DNA of 12,738 nt from an uncultured Eubacteriales bacterium (GCA_902774195.1 CACYHM010000011.1:1-12738), one strand, 5' to 3'; positions 1-6,258 are shown, counted from the first letter of the stretch. Numbers and translations are program-made. The notes: generated by a model from the letters alone, not told the origin.

Positions 1-347
1 ACCGTTATTATCACGCTGTCTCCCTCAGAGACAGGCACTCCGGAGAGCGGACCGAAGTAATTGTGCACGAGCATTTCGCTGCCCTTATGCTGGCCGCTTT
101 TCACTGTGACAGAAAGCTCCTGCTCGCCTGAAGCGGCGCCTCCCGCTGCTTCATCCGCCTCTAAGCTTTCGCTTATGACCTCGTTCACGGCTGCCTTTTC
201 AAATCTTACCGCTTCGCTCCCGTATATTGAGAAACTGTCAGTATCGCTGTCCGGTCCGCCGCCGGAACAAATAAGGAATACAGCAAGCAGAAATACCGCC
301 GCCGCGACAGTCAGAACGATGAGGATCTTATTCTTTTCTTTAGTCAT
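1..347 (-). CDS. YibE/F-family membrane protein, N-terminal part (runs off the left edge)
   Basis: Reading the minus strand from ATG at 347-345 gives 115 open codons to the window edge, so only the N-terminus is present. Residues 1-7 are basic and polar (MTKEKNK), and about 8-27 form one hydrophobic segment (signal anchor or first membrane helix). An acidic linker follows, then a small beta-rich part around residues 77-115 with a VTVKSGQHKG stretch and a VSEGDSVII turn. That pattern is what I recall for the extracytoplasmic part of YibE/F proteins, multi-pass membrane proteins of poorly known function, which would continue leftwards. An AAAGGA Shine-Dalgarno lies six bases upstream (plus-strand 354-359). 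The gene is divergent from the phosphoesterase. Family assignment rests on the N-terminus only; the reading frame is more certain than the name. Confidence 0.68.
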   Translation of the reverse strand, partial: MTKEKNKILIVLTVAAAVFLLAVFLICSGGGPDSDTDSFSIYGSEAVRFEKAAVNEVISESLEADEAAGGAASGEQELSVTVKSGQHKGSEMLVHNYFGPLSGVPVSEGDSVIIT

Positions 348-384
348 TTTCAGTCCTTTTCCCGATATCTGTACGATGCTCTGC

Positions 385-413
385 TTTGCAGTAATGATCT
401 TTTTTAATATAAT
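385..413 (+). promoter_or_regulatory. Predicted sigma-A promoter of the phosphoesterase-ybaK unit
   Basis: In the 115-bp divergent intergenic region, TTTGCA (385-390) is followed after 17 bp by a perfect TATAAT (408-413), predicting a start near 420 and an untranslated leader of about 43 nt. On the opposite strand TTGACA (429-424) with a poor -10 (TAAAAA, 406-401) could serve the yibE-like gene, which would make the two promoters overlap; that second call is weak. Confidence 0.5.
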
Positions 414-462
414 ATATCCTGAATGTCAAAGACAACAATAGGAGCATACAGGTGACTTCCGG

Positions 463-813
463 ATGCAGATACGTTACAGCAGCGAACAGCGAAATATAAA
501 GCGAAATATAAAGCGAAGGCTGATCATGCTTCTGGCGGTCCTGATGCTGCTCATCAGCCTGCCGGTCCTGCATGCAGAGGCCACAGATAATGGAGCAGCC
601 GGCGGAGGAAACGACAGGACGGTCCTGGCATTTACTTCGGATATCCACAATGATCCGAACAATATAGCGGCGAAGAGGCTGGACAGGTGGCTGGATAAGA
701 TAGAAGACAAATACGGACGCATAGACGTGATGGGCTTCTGCGGCGACATGGGCTGTCATGGATGTGGTCGACGGAGAGGCTGTCTCCGGCATATATACGA
801 CGGGCAATCATGA
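463..813 (+). pseudogene. Secreted metallophosphoesterase, N-terminal fragment before a frameshift
   Basis: This frame encodes a basic n-region (NIKRNIKRR), a hydrophobic stretch LIMLLAVLMLLISLPVLHA and a likely signal-peptidase site after HA, so the product is exported. The mature part begins with metallophosphoesterase motif I (TSDIHND, about residues 59-65) and motif II (CGDMG, about 93-97). After GDMG at about 750 the frame turns into unrelated sequence and stops at 811-813, while the rest of the enzyme continues in another frame from about 752. Homologues as I recall them have roughly 15 more residues between GDMG and the next helix, so a short out-of-frame deletion is more likely than a one-base slip. 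Start chosen for AGGTGA at 450-455. A 12-bp tandem repeat (489-512) encodes the repeated NIKR. Either a true pseudogene or an assembly error. Confidence 0.72.
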
Positions 814-2731
814 ATACTTCAATGGCGATTTCGATAAGGATAAGCCGAATCCTGTCAGCGGGAAGTATAAATTAGGAGAAGATGGTACGCCGGAAGATCA
901 GGCCGGCGGAAGCAGCAACTACAGGATATACTGCCTAGGCACGGATAACTGGGACGGTCACCATGACAACTATACGCCGGAACAGATAGCGGGCCTGACC
1001 GCTTATCTCAACAACGCCGGGAATGACAAGCCGGTCATCATACTGACGCACTATCCTCTTCACTGCTACAAAAGCGGGCGAATGACGCGGCTAACGGAGA
1101 GGGCTCATGACGTGATCGAAGCGCTCAACAATGCAGCTGAAAAAATCAAGCAGAAGATAGTCTATCCTCTTCACTGCTACAAAAGCGGGCGAATGACGCG
1201 GCAAACGGAGAGGGCTCATGACGTGATCGAAGCGCTCAACACTACAGCTGTAACAAACAATCAGAAAATAGTGCTCCTCTGGGGACACAACCATACTGTC
1301 AGCGACACATATTATGACAGCATATACAAGCCCGGAGATAGCATAGAGTATGCGGATGGCTCACCGGCAGAACTGGAATTTTATTATGCTTCAGCCGGAT
1401 GCATGAGTGACAGCGAGTACGGGACAGGAAGCGCTTTTGTAAAGGGCAAGGGGCTTGTCATCACAGTCAACGGAGACAAGAAGCTTACATTTGCATACTA
1501 CGATGCATACGGCAACAATGTAACCGAGGGCGGCACATATTCCGAATACGATAACCCTGCTGAAGGCATGGTCATAGATGAGTCGCGCGAGCGTGACGAA
1601 GACGGAAAGTATGTGACGGTCGGACAGACCGTGCCCGAAGGAAGGAAACTGCAGCTGCACGCCTCGACTGAGCCGGCGGACGCAGTCTGCAGCAGCCTGA
1701 TATGGACCAGCGCTGATGAATCCGTAGCCACGGTAAGCGAAACAGGACTGGTGAGGGGGATATCCGAGGGGAAGACGGTGATCACTGCAGTCATCCCGGC
1801 GGAAGGAAAGAGAGATAAGATAACGGCAGAAATTGAGATCACTGTCGCGCCGAGGGTAAAGGATTCGGTGTATGTCCTGACGGACAGGCTGGAGCCGGGA
1901 AAGGAATATGCAATAGCGAGCGTAAGCTCGGGCAGCGCATTCGTGCTGATGAATGACGGAGGCTCTCCGAAGACTGAGGCGGTGACGATAGAAAGTGAAC
2001 GGTTCTCTTCGAACGGGGAAGGGATCGCGTTCACGGCGGAAGGAACGGCAGAAGGAGAAGAAGTGAGCATATCCGGCATCCGCAGCGGAGAACTCTATCT
2101 GTCAGCCAGCCGCAGAGGACTGAACCTCAGTCTGGCATCGCAGGAAGGCTGGCCATGGACCTATGACAGTGAAAAGGGACTGACCTGCTCGAGTACCCGG
2201 GGCGAGCACACCATTGCATATCATATATACTATGATGCTGAAAACAGCAGATTCAGCGTGACGACGGATGACAGCGACCTTCATCCGGTATATCTGTTTG
2301 AAAAGACAGAACCCGAACCGGAAAGGGTAACCGCGAGCATCACATACAGGCTCGAAGGAGGCTCATACAAAGGAAGCACGGCGGATATAACGGAAGAACA
2401 TTTTGTCGGTGATGTCATCACGATACACGAAGCACCGGAGAAGGACGGGTACAGCTTCAGTTACTGGAAGGGATCTGAATACAAGCCGGGAGATAAGTAT
2501 ACGGTAAATGGTGATCACATATTCACGGCTGTATGGACAGAGAAAGGGAAAGGCAGCGGCGCATATGAAGACACCGACGGAGCAGACGGAAGCCGGGGCG
2601 GAGCGGCAAAGACAGGCGACAAAGGAGCCGGCTTTTACCTGGTGATGCTGTTGGGAGCTGCTGTGGCGATGACAGCAATGCTTGCAGGCAGACTGTCGGC
2701 CGCAGCAAAAAGAAAAACGGGAGGCAAGTGA
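758..2731 (+). CDS. Surface metallophosphoesterase with Big2 and InlB-type repeats, main body (frame-disrupted)
   Basis: Continues the fragment that starts at 463, in the next frame. The first ATG is at 758 but has no good ribosome site, so this is probably not an independent start. Visible motifs of the calcineurin-like phosphoesterase fold are GNHE (16-19), LTHYPLH (96-102) and GHNH (176-179), which ligate the two metals. Residues 99-135 and 136-172 are a 37-residue tandem duplication. Then come a Big2-like Ig domain (about 288-364, with WTSADESVATV), an unassigned beta-rich module (about 366-516), an InlB/Listeria-Bacteroides-type repeat (about 525-595), a low-complexity Gly/Asp/Ser spacer, KTGD (618-621), a hydrophobic helix (626-646) and a basic tail. 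That end resembles a variant sortase or membrane-anchoring signal. Predicted exported and wall- or membrane-attached; substrate unknown. Because the signal peptide and motifs I-II are out of frame, the gene is probably inactive unless the break is artefactual. Confidence 0.78.
   Translation: MDVVDGEAVSGIYTTGNHEYFNGDFDKDKPNPVSGKYKLGEDGTPEDQAGGSSNYRIYCLGTDNWDGHHDNYTPEQIAGLTAYLNNAGNDKPVIILTHYPLHCYKSGRMTRLTERAHDVIEALNNAAEKIKQKIVYPLHCYKSGRMTRQTERAHDVIEALNTTAVTNNQKIVLLWGHNHTVSDTYYDSIYKPGDSIEYADGSPAELEFYYASAGCMSDSEYGTGSAFVKGKGLVITVNGDKKLTFAYYDAYGNNVTEGGTYSEYDNPAEGMVIDESRERDEDGKYVTVGQTVPEGRKLQLHASTEPADAVCSSLIWTSADESVATVSETGLVRGISEGKTVITAVIPAEGKRDKITAEIEITVAPRVKDSVYVLTDRLEPGKEYAIASVSSGSAFVLMNDGGSPKTEAVTIESERFSSNGEGIAFTAEGTAEGEEVSISGIRSGELYLSASRRGLNLSLASQEGWPWTYDSEKGLTCSSTRGEHTIAYHIYYDAENSRFSVTTDDSDLHPVYLFEKTEPEPERVTASITYRLEGGSYKGSTADITEEHFVGDVITIHEAPEKDGYSFSYWKGSEYKPGDKYTVNGDHIFTAVWTEKGKGSGAYEDTDGADGSRGGAAKTGDKGAGFYLVMLLGAAVAMTAMLAGRLSAAAKRKTGGK
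1051..1272 (+). repeat. 111-bp in-frame tandem duplication inside the phosphoesterase gene
   Basis: Copy 1 is 1051-1161 and copy 2 is 1162-1272, exactly 37 codons each. The first 79 bp differ at one position (CTAACG versus CAAACG), while the last 32 bp differ at seven. Copy 1 keeps the motif-IV histidine context (THYPLH); in copy 2 the same helix follows Val, and its end (NNQKIV) leads directly into the GHNH motif. The unit inserts an extra helix between two metal-binding loops. Confidence 0.93.
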
Positions 2732-3210
2732 TGTCAATAGAGATCGCAAGGGAGTACCTCAAAGGTCTTGGGATGGATGACCGCATAAGGGAATTCGACG
2801 TGTCGAGCGCGACAGTCGAACTTGCCGCGAAGGCGGTCGGCACAGAGCCTGCTAGGATATGCAAGACACTAAGCTTCAAGCTGAAGGACGGAAGCGGAGT
2901 GCTCGTGCAGGTCGCGGGTTACGTGAGAGTCGACAATAAAAAGTATAAGGACTATTTCGGCGAAAAGGCGAAGATGCTGTCGCCTGAGGAGGTGCCGCAG
3001 TACACCAACCACGAGATAGGCGGAGTATGCGCCTTCGGAGTGACGAGGGATGACGTGAGGATCTACTGCGACAAATCGATGCAGAGATTCGAAACGGTAT
3101 TCCCGGCATGCGGATCATCCAACTCCTGCGCGGAATTCACACCGGACGAGCTGTTCGAAGTATCGCGCTCGCTCGAGTGGATAGATGTATCGAAGCTGCC
3201 GGAGGAATGA
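2731..3210 (+). CDS. YbaK/EbsC-family aminoacyl-tRNA deacylase
   Basis: A 159-residue single-domain protein of the YbaK/ProX/INS editing fold, which hydrolyses mis-charged tRNA (classically Cys-tRNA-Pro or Ala-tRNA-Pro) in the cytosol. Supporting landmarks are ARICKTLSFKL with the conserved lysine (K45), the strand LVQVAGYVRVDNKK, GGVCAFGV (97-104) and the closing GSSNSCAEFTPDEL (128-141), all at the spacing expected for the family; length is normal. ATG at 2731 is preferred over GTG at 2728 because GGGAGG (2719-2724) is then six bases away. The ATG overlaps the upstream TGA by one base (TGATG), implying translational coupling to the phosphoesterase gene. Exact substrate cannot be read from sequence. 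The frame is intact although its upstream partner is broken. Confidence 0.9.
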   Translation: MSIEIAREYLKGLGMDDRIREFDVSSATVELAAKAVGTEPARICKTLSFKLKDGSGVLVQVAGYVRVDNKKYKDYFGEKAKMLSPEEVPQYTNHEIGGVCAFGVTRDDVRIYCDKSMQRFETVFPACGSSNSCAEFTPDELFEVSRSLEWIDVSKLPEE

Positions 3211-3212
3211 TA

Positions 3213-3275
3213 CCGGCTGATCGTGAACGGACGGGGACGGACGGGGATTGTCCCGCAGATGTCTCCTTCAGCCGG
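3213..3275 (+). repeat. Compound palindrome with a 10-bp tandem repeat
   Basis: Directly after the deacylase gene, CCGGCTGA (3213-3220) is the exact inverse complement of TCAGCCGG (3268-3275). Between them ACGGACGGGG occurs twice head to tail (3227-3236, 3237-3246), followed by ATTGTCCC, so GGGAC (3234-3238) can pair with GTCCC (3250-3254). No T-run follows, so it is not a standard terminator. It resembles intergenic REP-type elements in being GC-rich, palindromic and just 3' of a gene, but no transposase is near. Confidence 0.6.
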
Positions 3276-3325
3276 GAACGCTTGTATAAATAATATAAAG
3301 TTCAGATGATGAACATACTGGAGAT

Positions 3326-3332
3326 AAGGAGG
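3326..3332 (+). promoter_or_regulatory. Strong Shine-Dalgarno of the small zinc-ribbon peptide
   Basis: AAGGAGG, nine bases before ATG 3342. An ATG at 3335 is closer but reads only four codons before TAA, so 3342 is the real start. An AT-rich stretch at 3283-3300 (TATAAA twice) could be a -10 region, but I could not find a convincing -35. Confidence 0.75.
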
Positions 3333-3341
3333 AAATGACTA

Positions 3342-3536
3342 ATGGATAACAAGATCTTTCTCAAGGAAGAGCAGCTGAAGAATGTCAGCGGCGGTACAGG
3401 TGTCGTCGGCACAGTCAAAGCTGACAAACCATGCCCTGATTGCGGCAGTGAAAACGTTATACTGATCGAAGAGAGGGGCGATGCCGGATACTTTATGTGC
3501 GAGGACTGCGGCTGCACGTTTTACGGCGACATATAA
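3342..3536 (+). CDS. 64-residue peptide: double-glycine-type leader plus zinc-ribbon core
   Basis: Residues 1-18, ending LKEEQLKNVSGG, look like the leader of bacteriocin/RiPP precursors that are cut after Gly-Gly by a C39-peptidase exporter. Residues 19-64 form a core with CPDC (31-34) and CEDCGC (53-58), the spacing of a rubredoxin-like or zinc-ribbon knuckle, plus an aromatic end (CTFYGDI). The perfect Shine-Dalgarno and a strong terminator immediately downstream argue that it is a real monocistronic gene. No exporter, peptidase or modification enzyme lies nearby in this window. Two readings fit: an exported, processed cysteine-rich peptide, or a cytosolic zinc-ribbon protein whose N-terminus only resembles a leader. 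I do not recognise a named family and assign no function. Confidence 0.8.
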   Translation: MDNKIFLKEEQLKNVSGGTGVVGTVKADKPCPDCGSENVILIEERGDAGYFMCEDCGCTFYGDI

Positions 3537-3554
3537 ACAAGTAAGGCACAGATC

Positions 3555-3589
3555 AACGGGGAGAATGATCTCCCCGTTATTTTGTTTTT
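3555..3589 (+). terminator. Rho-independent terminator after the small peptide gene
   Basis: A perfect 10-bp stem, AACGGGGAGA (3555-3564) against TCTCCCCGTT (3569-3578), with a four-base loop ATGA, is followed by a T-rich tract (ATTTTGTTTTT). It starts 19 bases after the stop codon and separates the peptide gene from the ABC operon promoter. Confidence 0.93.
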
Positions 3590-3609
3590 GTAAGAGAACA
3601 AAATAAATG

Positions 3610-3638
3610 TTGACGGGGGAGAGGGCAAATGTTATTAT
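3610..3638 (+). promoter_or_regulatory. Strong extended -10 promoter of the amino acid ABC operon
   Basis: TTGACG (3610-3615), a 17-bp spacer and TATTAT (3633-3638), with the extended -10 dinucleotide TG at 3630-3631. Predicted start near 3645. This leaves an untranslated leader of about 230 nt before the binding-protein gene. Confidence 0.8.
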
Positions 3639-3649
3639 TGCTTTGTCAA

Positions 3650-3671
3650 TTTAGCACTTTAACACGCTAAA
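3650..3671 (+). promoter_or_regulatory. Inverted repeat at the predicted transcript start (possible operator)
   Basis: TTTAGC (3650-3655) and GCTAAA (3666-3671) are exact inverse complements separated by ten bases, placed just downstream of the -10 box. The position suits a repressor site or a 5'-end stem-loop. No regulator gene is present to pair it with. Confidence 0.35.
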
Positions 3672-3721
3672 GCAGAAAAGCGAACGGAAAAGAAAGAACA
3701 GACAGAAAAAGGGGAAACGGA

Positions 3722-3751
3722 ATGTATTATCAGAAATATGTACGACATTGA
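3722..3751 (+). other. Nine-codon open frame in the ABC leader (possible leader peptide)
   Basis: ATG at 3722 reads M-Y-Y-Q-K-Y-V-R-H then TGA at 3749-3751, with AAGGGG (3709-3714) seven bases upstream as a plausible ribosome site. Three of nine residues are Tyr and the last is His, and the hairpins described for this leader lie downstream. That arrangement could allow ribosome-stalling control of an amino acid transporter. An ORF this short can arise by chance. Confidence 0.3.
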
Positions 3752-3768
3752 ATATAAAGACGGCCAAA

Positions 3769-3843
3769 GGACAGAACCTGCGGCCGGGACAGAGCCTCAG
3801 GCTCATCAAAGCAGAATGGCCGCGGGGTCAGACCCCCTGGCCG
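3769..3843 (+). repeat. Three degenerate 18-bp repeats forming competing hairpins in the ABC leader
   Basis: Units start at 3769, 3787 and 3826, with shared shape GGWCAGANCCNNNGGC; units 2 and 3 each match unit 1 at about 13 of 18 positions. Structures: GAGCC-TCA-GGCTC (3792-3804), and GGGGT-CAG-ACCCC (3824-3836) clamped by GGCC (3818-3821) and GGCC (3839-3842). GCGGCC (3780-3785) can instead pair with GGCCGC (3818-3823), so two folds exclude each other. No U-tract follows; the last hairpin ends about 35 nt before the start codon. It may affect ribosome access or mRNA stability. Confidence 0.5.
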
Positions 3844-3876
3844 CCCACTCAGGTATAAACGGAAAGGACAGATAAA

Positions 3877-4698
3877 ATGAAAAAGAAACTTACAGTACTC
3901 ATGCTCGCGTTCACGATGGTATTCACCATGCTGGCTGCCACAGCCTGCGGCGGACAGAGCGAAGAAAAAGCGGAAAAGACAGATTACGGCGAAGGCTATG
4001 TGTTCAAGCAGGGCTTCGACCTCGACTACAGACCGTACTCATTCGTTGATGACAACGGTGAAAACGGCGGCTTCGACGTAGAGATGGCCCAGGCTGTATG
4101 CGACTACTACGGATGGAAATACGAGGCGGTACCGTTCAACTGGGACGCAAAGGACGCCGAGCTCAACGCAGGCAGCTGCGACTGCATCTGGTCCGGATTC
4201 ACCATCAACGGCAGAGAAGACGACTACACATGGAGCAAGCCATACTCCGACAACACACAGAAGATCATGGTCAAGAAGGACAGCGGCATCACAAAGCTTG
4301 CTGACCTGAAAGACAAGAAAGTAGGCGTTCAGACAGCGACATCGGCTTACGACCTCCTCAACGATGAGGAAGGCCAGAAGGCGCTCATGGATACGTTCGC
4401 ATCCCTCGAAGTCTATGATACATACACGATCGCGATCACAGACCTGAACGCTGGAGCCATCGACGCCGTAGCAGTAGACGTCACAAGAGCTGAGGAGGCC
4501 ATGGCGAATGACGATACTCTGGTATGCCTCGAGGAGAACCTCGGAAGCGAGCAGTACGGCATCGGATTCCGCAAGGATGACACGGAGCTGCGCGACAAGG
4601 TCAATGAAGCGCTCGATGCACTTGCTGCTGACGGAACCGTCGCAAAGATCGCGGCCAAGTATCCGGAGATCCAGGATTACATCACTCTCGGAAAGTAA
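3877..4698 (+). CDS. Polar amino acid ABC transporter substrate-binding lipoprotein
   Basis: A 273-residue extracellular receptor (SBP_bac_3, HisJ/GlnH/FliY type) delivering an amino acid to the permease encoded next. The signal peptide MKKKLTVLMLAFTMVFTMLAATAC has a lipobox with the lipidated Cys at 24, followed by an acidic/lysine linker. The ligand-binding core begins around YVFKQGFDLDYRPYSF; GGFDVEMAQAV (64-74) is a family hallmark. SGFTINGRED holds the arginine (R113) expected to grip the substrate carboxylate, and DLNAGAIDAVAVD (189-201) the acidic residue for the amino group. C101-x-C103 in the lobe is unusual. AAAGGA eight bases upstream supports the start. Substrate cannot be fixed; the downstream racemase hints at an amino acid also handled as a D-form, such as histidine. 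Confidence 0.93.
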   Translation: MKKKLTVLMLAFTMVFTMLAATACGGQSEEKAEKTDYGEGYVFKQGFDLDYRPYSFVDDNGENGGFDVEMAQAVCDYYGWKYEAVPFNWDAKDAELNAGSCDCIWSGFTINGREDDYTWSKPYSDNTQKIMVKKDSGITKLADLKDKKVGVQTATSAYDLLNDEEGQKALMDTFASLEVYDTYTIAITDLNAGAIDAVAVDVTRAEEAMANDDTLVCLEENLGSEQYGIGFRKDDTELRDKVNEALDALAADGTVAKIAAKYPEIQDYITLGK

Positions 4699-4743
4699 TA
4701 TAAGAAAAATACGTATAGTTTAGCCATTTGAAACAATATCGAT

Positions 4744-4785
4744 CGCACGTAAAGCGCCTGCCGTATGGCTCGCGCTTTACGAGCG
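4744..4785 (+). promoter_or_regulatory. Long intercistronic stem-loop between binding protein and permease
   Basis: CGTAAAGCGC (4748-4757) pairs perfectly with GCGCTTTACG (4772-4781). The stem is extended inward by GCC (4760-4762) with GGC (4767-4769) around the loop GTAT, and outward by CGC (4744-4746) with GCG (4783-4785) across an A-A mismatch. No T-run follows. Such stem-loops after binding-protein genes commonly shield the upstream mRNA from 3' exonucleases, giving more binding protein than permease. It fills most of the 118-bp gap. Confidence 0.8.
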
Positions 4786-4816
4786 TATTGAGAAAGCAGG
4801 AACCAAAGGAGATCAG

Positions 4817-5464
4817 ATGACCTTTTCAACAATGCTGTCCACGATGAGCGCGGGCATGTGGAAAACATTCCTCATATTCGCCCTCACCCTTATCGGATCG
4901 CTGCCGCTCGGCATGATCGTCGCGCTGCTCAGAAAATCAAAGTTCGCTGTGGTGCGCGGCATCATCAGCGCATACATATCAATAATGCGCGGCACGCCGC
5001 TGATGCTGCAGCTGCTCTGCTGGTACTTCGGACCGTACTACCTCTTCGGGATGAACATCGGCGAGTGGAGATTCCCGGCGATAATAGTCGGATTCGTACT
5101 GAACTACGCGGCCTATTTCGCAGAGATCTACCGCGGAGGCATCGAGTCGATCCCGGTAGGCCAGTACGAGGCAGCCGAAGTTCTGGGCTATACGAAGACA
5201 CAGACCTTCATGAAGATCATTCTGCCTCAGGTCATAAAGATCATCATGCCGTCCGTGACGAACGAGGTCATCACACTGGTAAAGGATACATCGCTGGCCT
5301 TCACTCTGGCTTATCAGGAGGTGTTCTCGCTGGCCAAGCAGATATCCGCTTCGCAGACATCATTCATGCCATTCCTCATAGCGGGCGTGTTCTACTTCGT
5401 TGCGAACTACGTGGTGGAGAGAGTCATGCTGCGCATAGAGAGATCGATGGATTACTACAAGTAG
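4817..5464 (+). CDS. Polar amino acid ABC transporter permease
   Basis: A 215-residue membrane subunit of the HisM/GlnP family that forms the translocation pore with the neighbouring ATPase and binding protein. It shows about five hydrophobic helices (roughly 16-38, 45-75, 86-106, 155-172, 184-204) and the family start pattern [31 protein letters not shown] (56-66) is typical. The EAA loop that docks on the ATPase is [21 protein letters not shown] starting at residue 118. Only one permease gene is present, so it probably works as a homodimer. AAAGGAGA (4805-4812) precedes ATG 4817. The stop TAG abuts the ribosome site of the ATPase gene. Confidence 0.94.
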   Translation: MTFSTMLSTMSAGMWKTFLIFALTLIGSLPLGMIVALLRKSKFAVVRGIISAYISIMRGTPLMLQLLCWYFGPYYLFGMNIGEWRFPAIIVGFVLNYAAYFAEIYRGGIESIPVGQYEAAEVLGYTKTQTFMKIILPQVIKIIMPSVTNEVITLVKDTSLAFTLAYQEVFSLAKQISASQTSFMPFLIAGVFYFVANYVVERVMLRIERSMDYYK

Positions 5465-5477
5465 GGAGGGCAGCGTA

Positions 5478-6236
5478 ATGATACTCGAAATGAAAAACAT
5501 AGAAAAACACTTCGGCGGACTCGAGGTCTTAAAGGATATAAGCTTCGGAGTCGACAGCGGCGAGGTGGTCAGCATCATCGGACCGTCCGGTTCAGGCAAG
5601 TCCACGCTGCTCAGGTGTGCGACCTTCCTCGAGACCATAGACGGCGGAGAGATAGTATACATGGGAGAGAAAGCGGCTCACACCGACGAGAGTGGGAAAG
5701 CGGTATACGCATCTCCGCAGCAGATGAAAAAGTTCAGAAAGTACTGCGGTCTGGTGTTCCAGCAGTTCAATCTCTTCCCGCACTACAGCATTCTGAAGAA
5801 CATCACGGATGCCCCGGTGAGCGTGCTGGGCATGAGCAAAGAGGAAGCCGAAGAGGAGGCTATGAGCCTGCTGAACAAGATGGGTATCGCCGACAAGGCG
5901 AAAGCCTATCCTTACCAGCTTTCGGGAGGCCAGCAGCAGAGGGTCGCCATAGCCAGAGCCATGGCCATGAAGCCGGAGATACTTTTCTTCGACGAGCCTA
6001 CATCGGCCCTCGATCCGGAGCTTACCGGAGAGGTGCTGAAAGTCATACGCCAGCTGGCAGAAGAAAAGATGACCATGGTGGTCGTGACACACGAGATGCC
6101 GTTTGCGAAGGCGGTGAGCAACCGCGTCATATTCATGGCCGGCGGAGTCATCGTCGAGCAGGGCGATCCGAGATCGGTATTCGACGACACACAGGAAGAG
6201 AGGACGAAGCAGTTCCTCAGAGTATTTGACAGATAA
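5478..6236 (+). CDS. Polar amino acid ABC transporter ATP-binding protein
   Basis: A 252-residue ATPase of the GlnQ/HisP class that powers uptake. All functional motifs are intact: Walker [10 protein letters not shown] (35-43), Q-loop [10 protein letters not shown] (Q95), signature LSGGQQQR (148-155), Walker [14 protein letters not shown] (168-180, catalytic Glu 173) and H-loop THE (His 205). An insert of about 17 residues (64-80, [17 protein letters not shown]) before the Q-loop matches the longer loop seen in this subfamily. GGGAGGG (5464-5470) lies seven bases before ATG and overlaps the permease stop, consistent with co-translation. Length and fold are normal. Confidence 0.96.
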   Translation: MILEMKNIEKHFGGLEVLKDISFGVDSGEVVSIIGPSGSGKSTLLRCATFLETIDGGEIVYMGEKAAHTDESGKAVYASPQQMKKFRKYCGLVFQQFNLFPHYSILKNITDAPVSVLGMSKEEAEEEAMSLLNKMGIADKAKAYPYQLSGGQQQRVAIARAMAMKPEILFFDEPTSALDPELTGEVLKVIRQLAEEKMTMVVVTHEMPFAKAVSNRVIFMAGGVIVEQGDPRSVFDDTQEERTKQFLRVFDR

Positions 6237-6258
6237 AAGCCTACGGGCGATCGAAGAG

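Noticed and set aside
61..441. Open frame of 126 codons on the plus strand at the left edge
   Set aside because: It lies antisense to the YibE/F-like gene, which has a ribosome site, a membrane segment and a family-like pattern; the plus frame gives low-complexity Ser/Ala-rich sequence.
740..760. Programmed ribosomal frameshift in the phosphoesterase gene
   Set aside because: No slippery heptamer is present, and residues appear to be missing at the junction, which a frameshift would not restore.
3227..3246. CRISPR-like repeat
   Set aside because: Two adjoining 10-bp units without spacers; not an array.
3335..3349. Four-codon frame (M-T-N-G-stop) overlapping the start of the small peptide gene
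   Set aside because: Too close to the Shine-Dalgarno and too short; most likely chance overlap of ATG triplets.
4744..4785. Intrinsic terminator after the binding-protein gene
   Set aside because: The hairpin is strong but TATTGAGAAAG follows instead of a T-run, and the permease gene has no clear promoter of its own.
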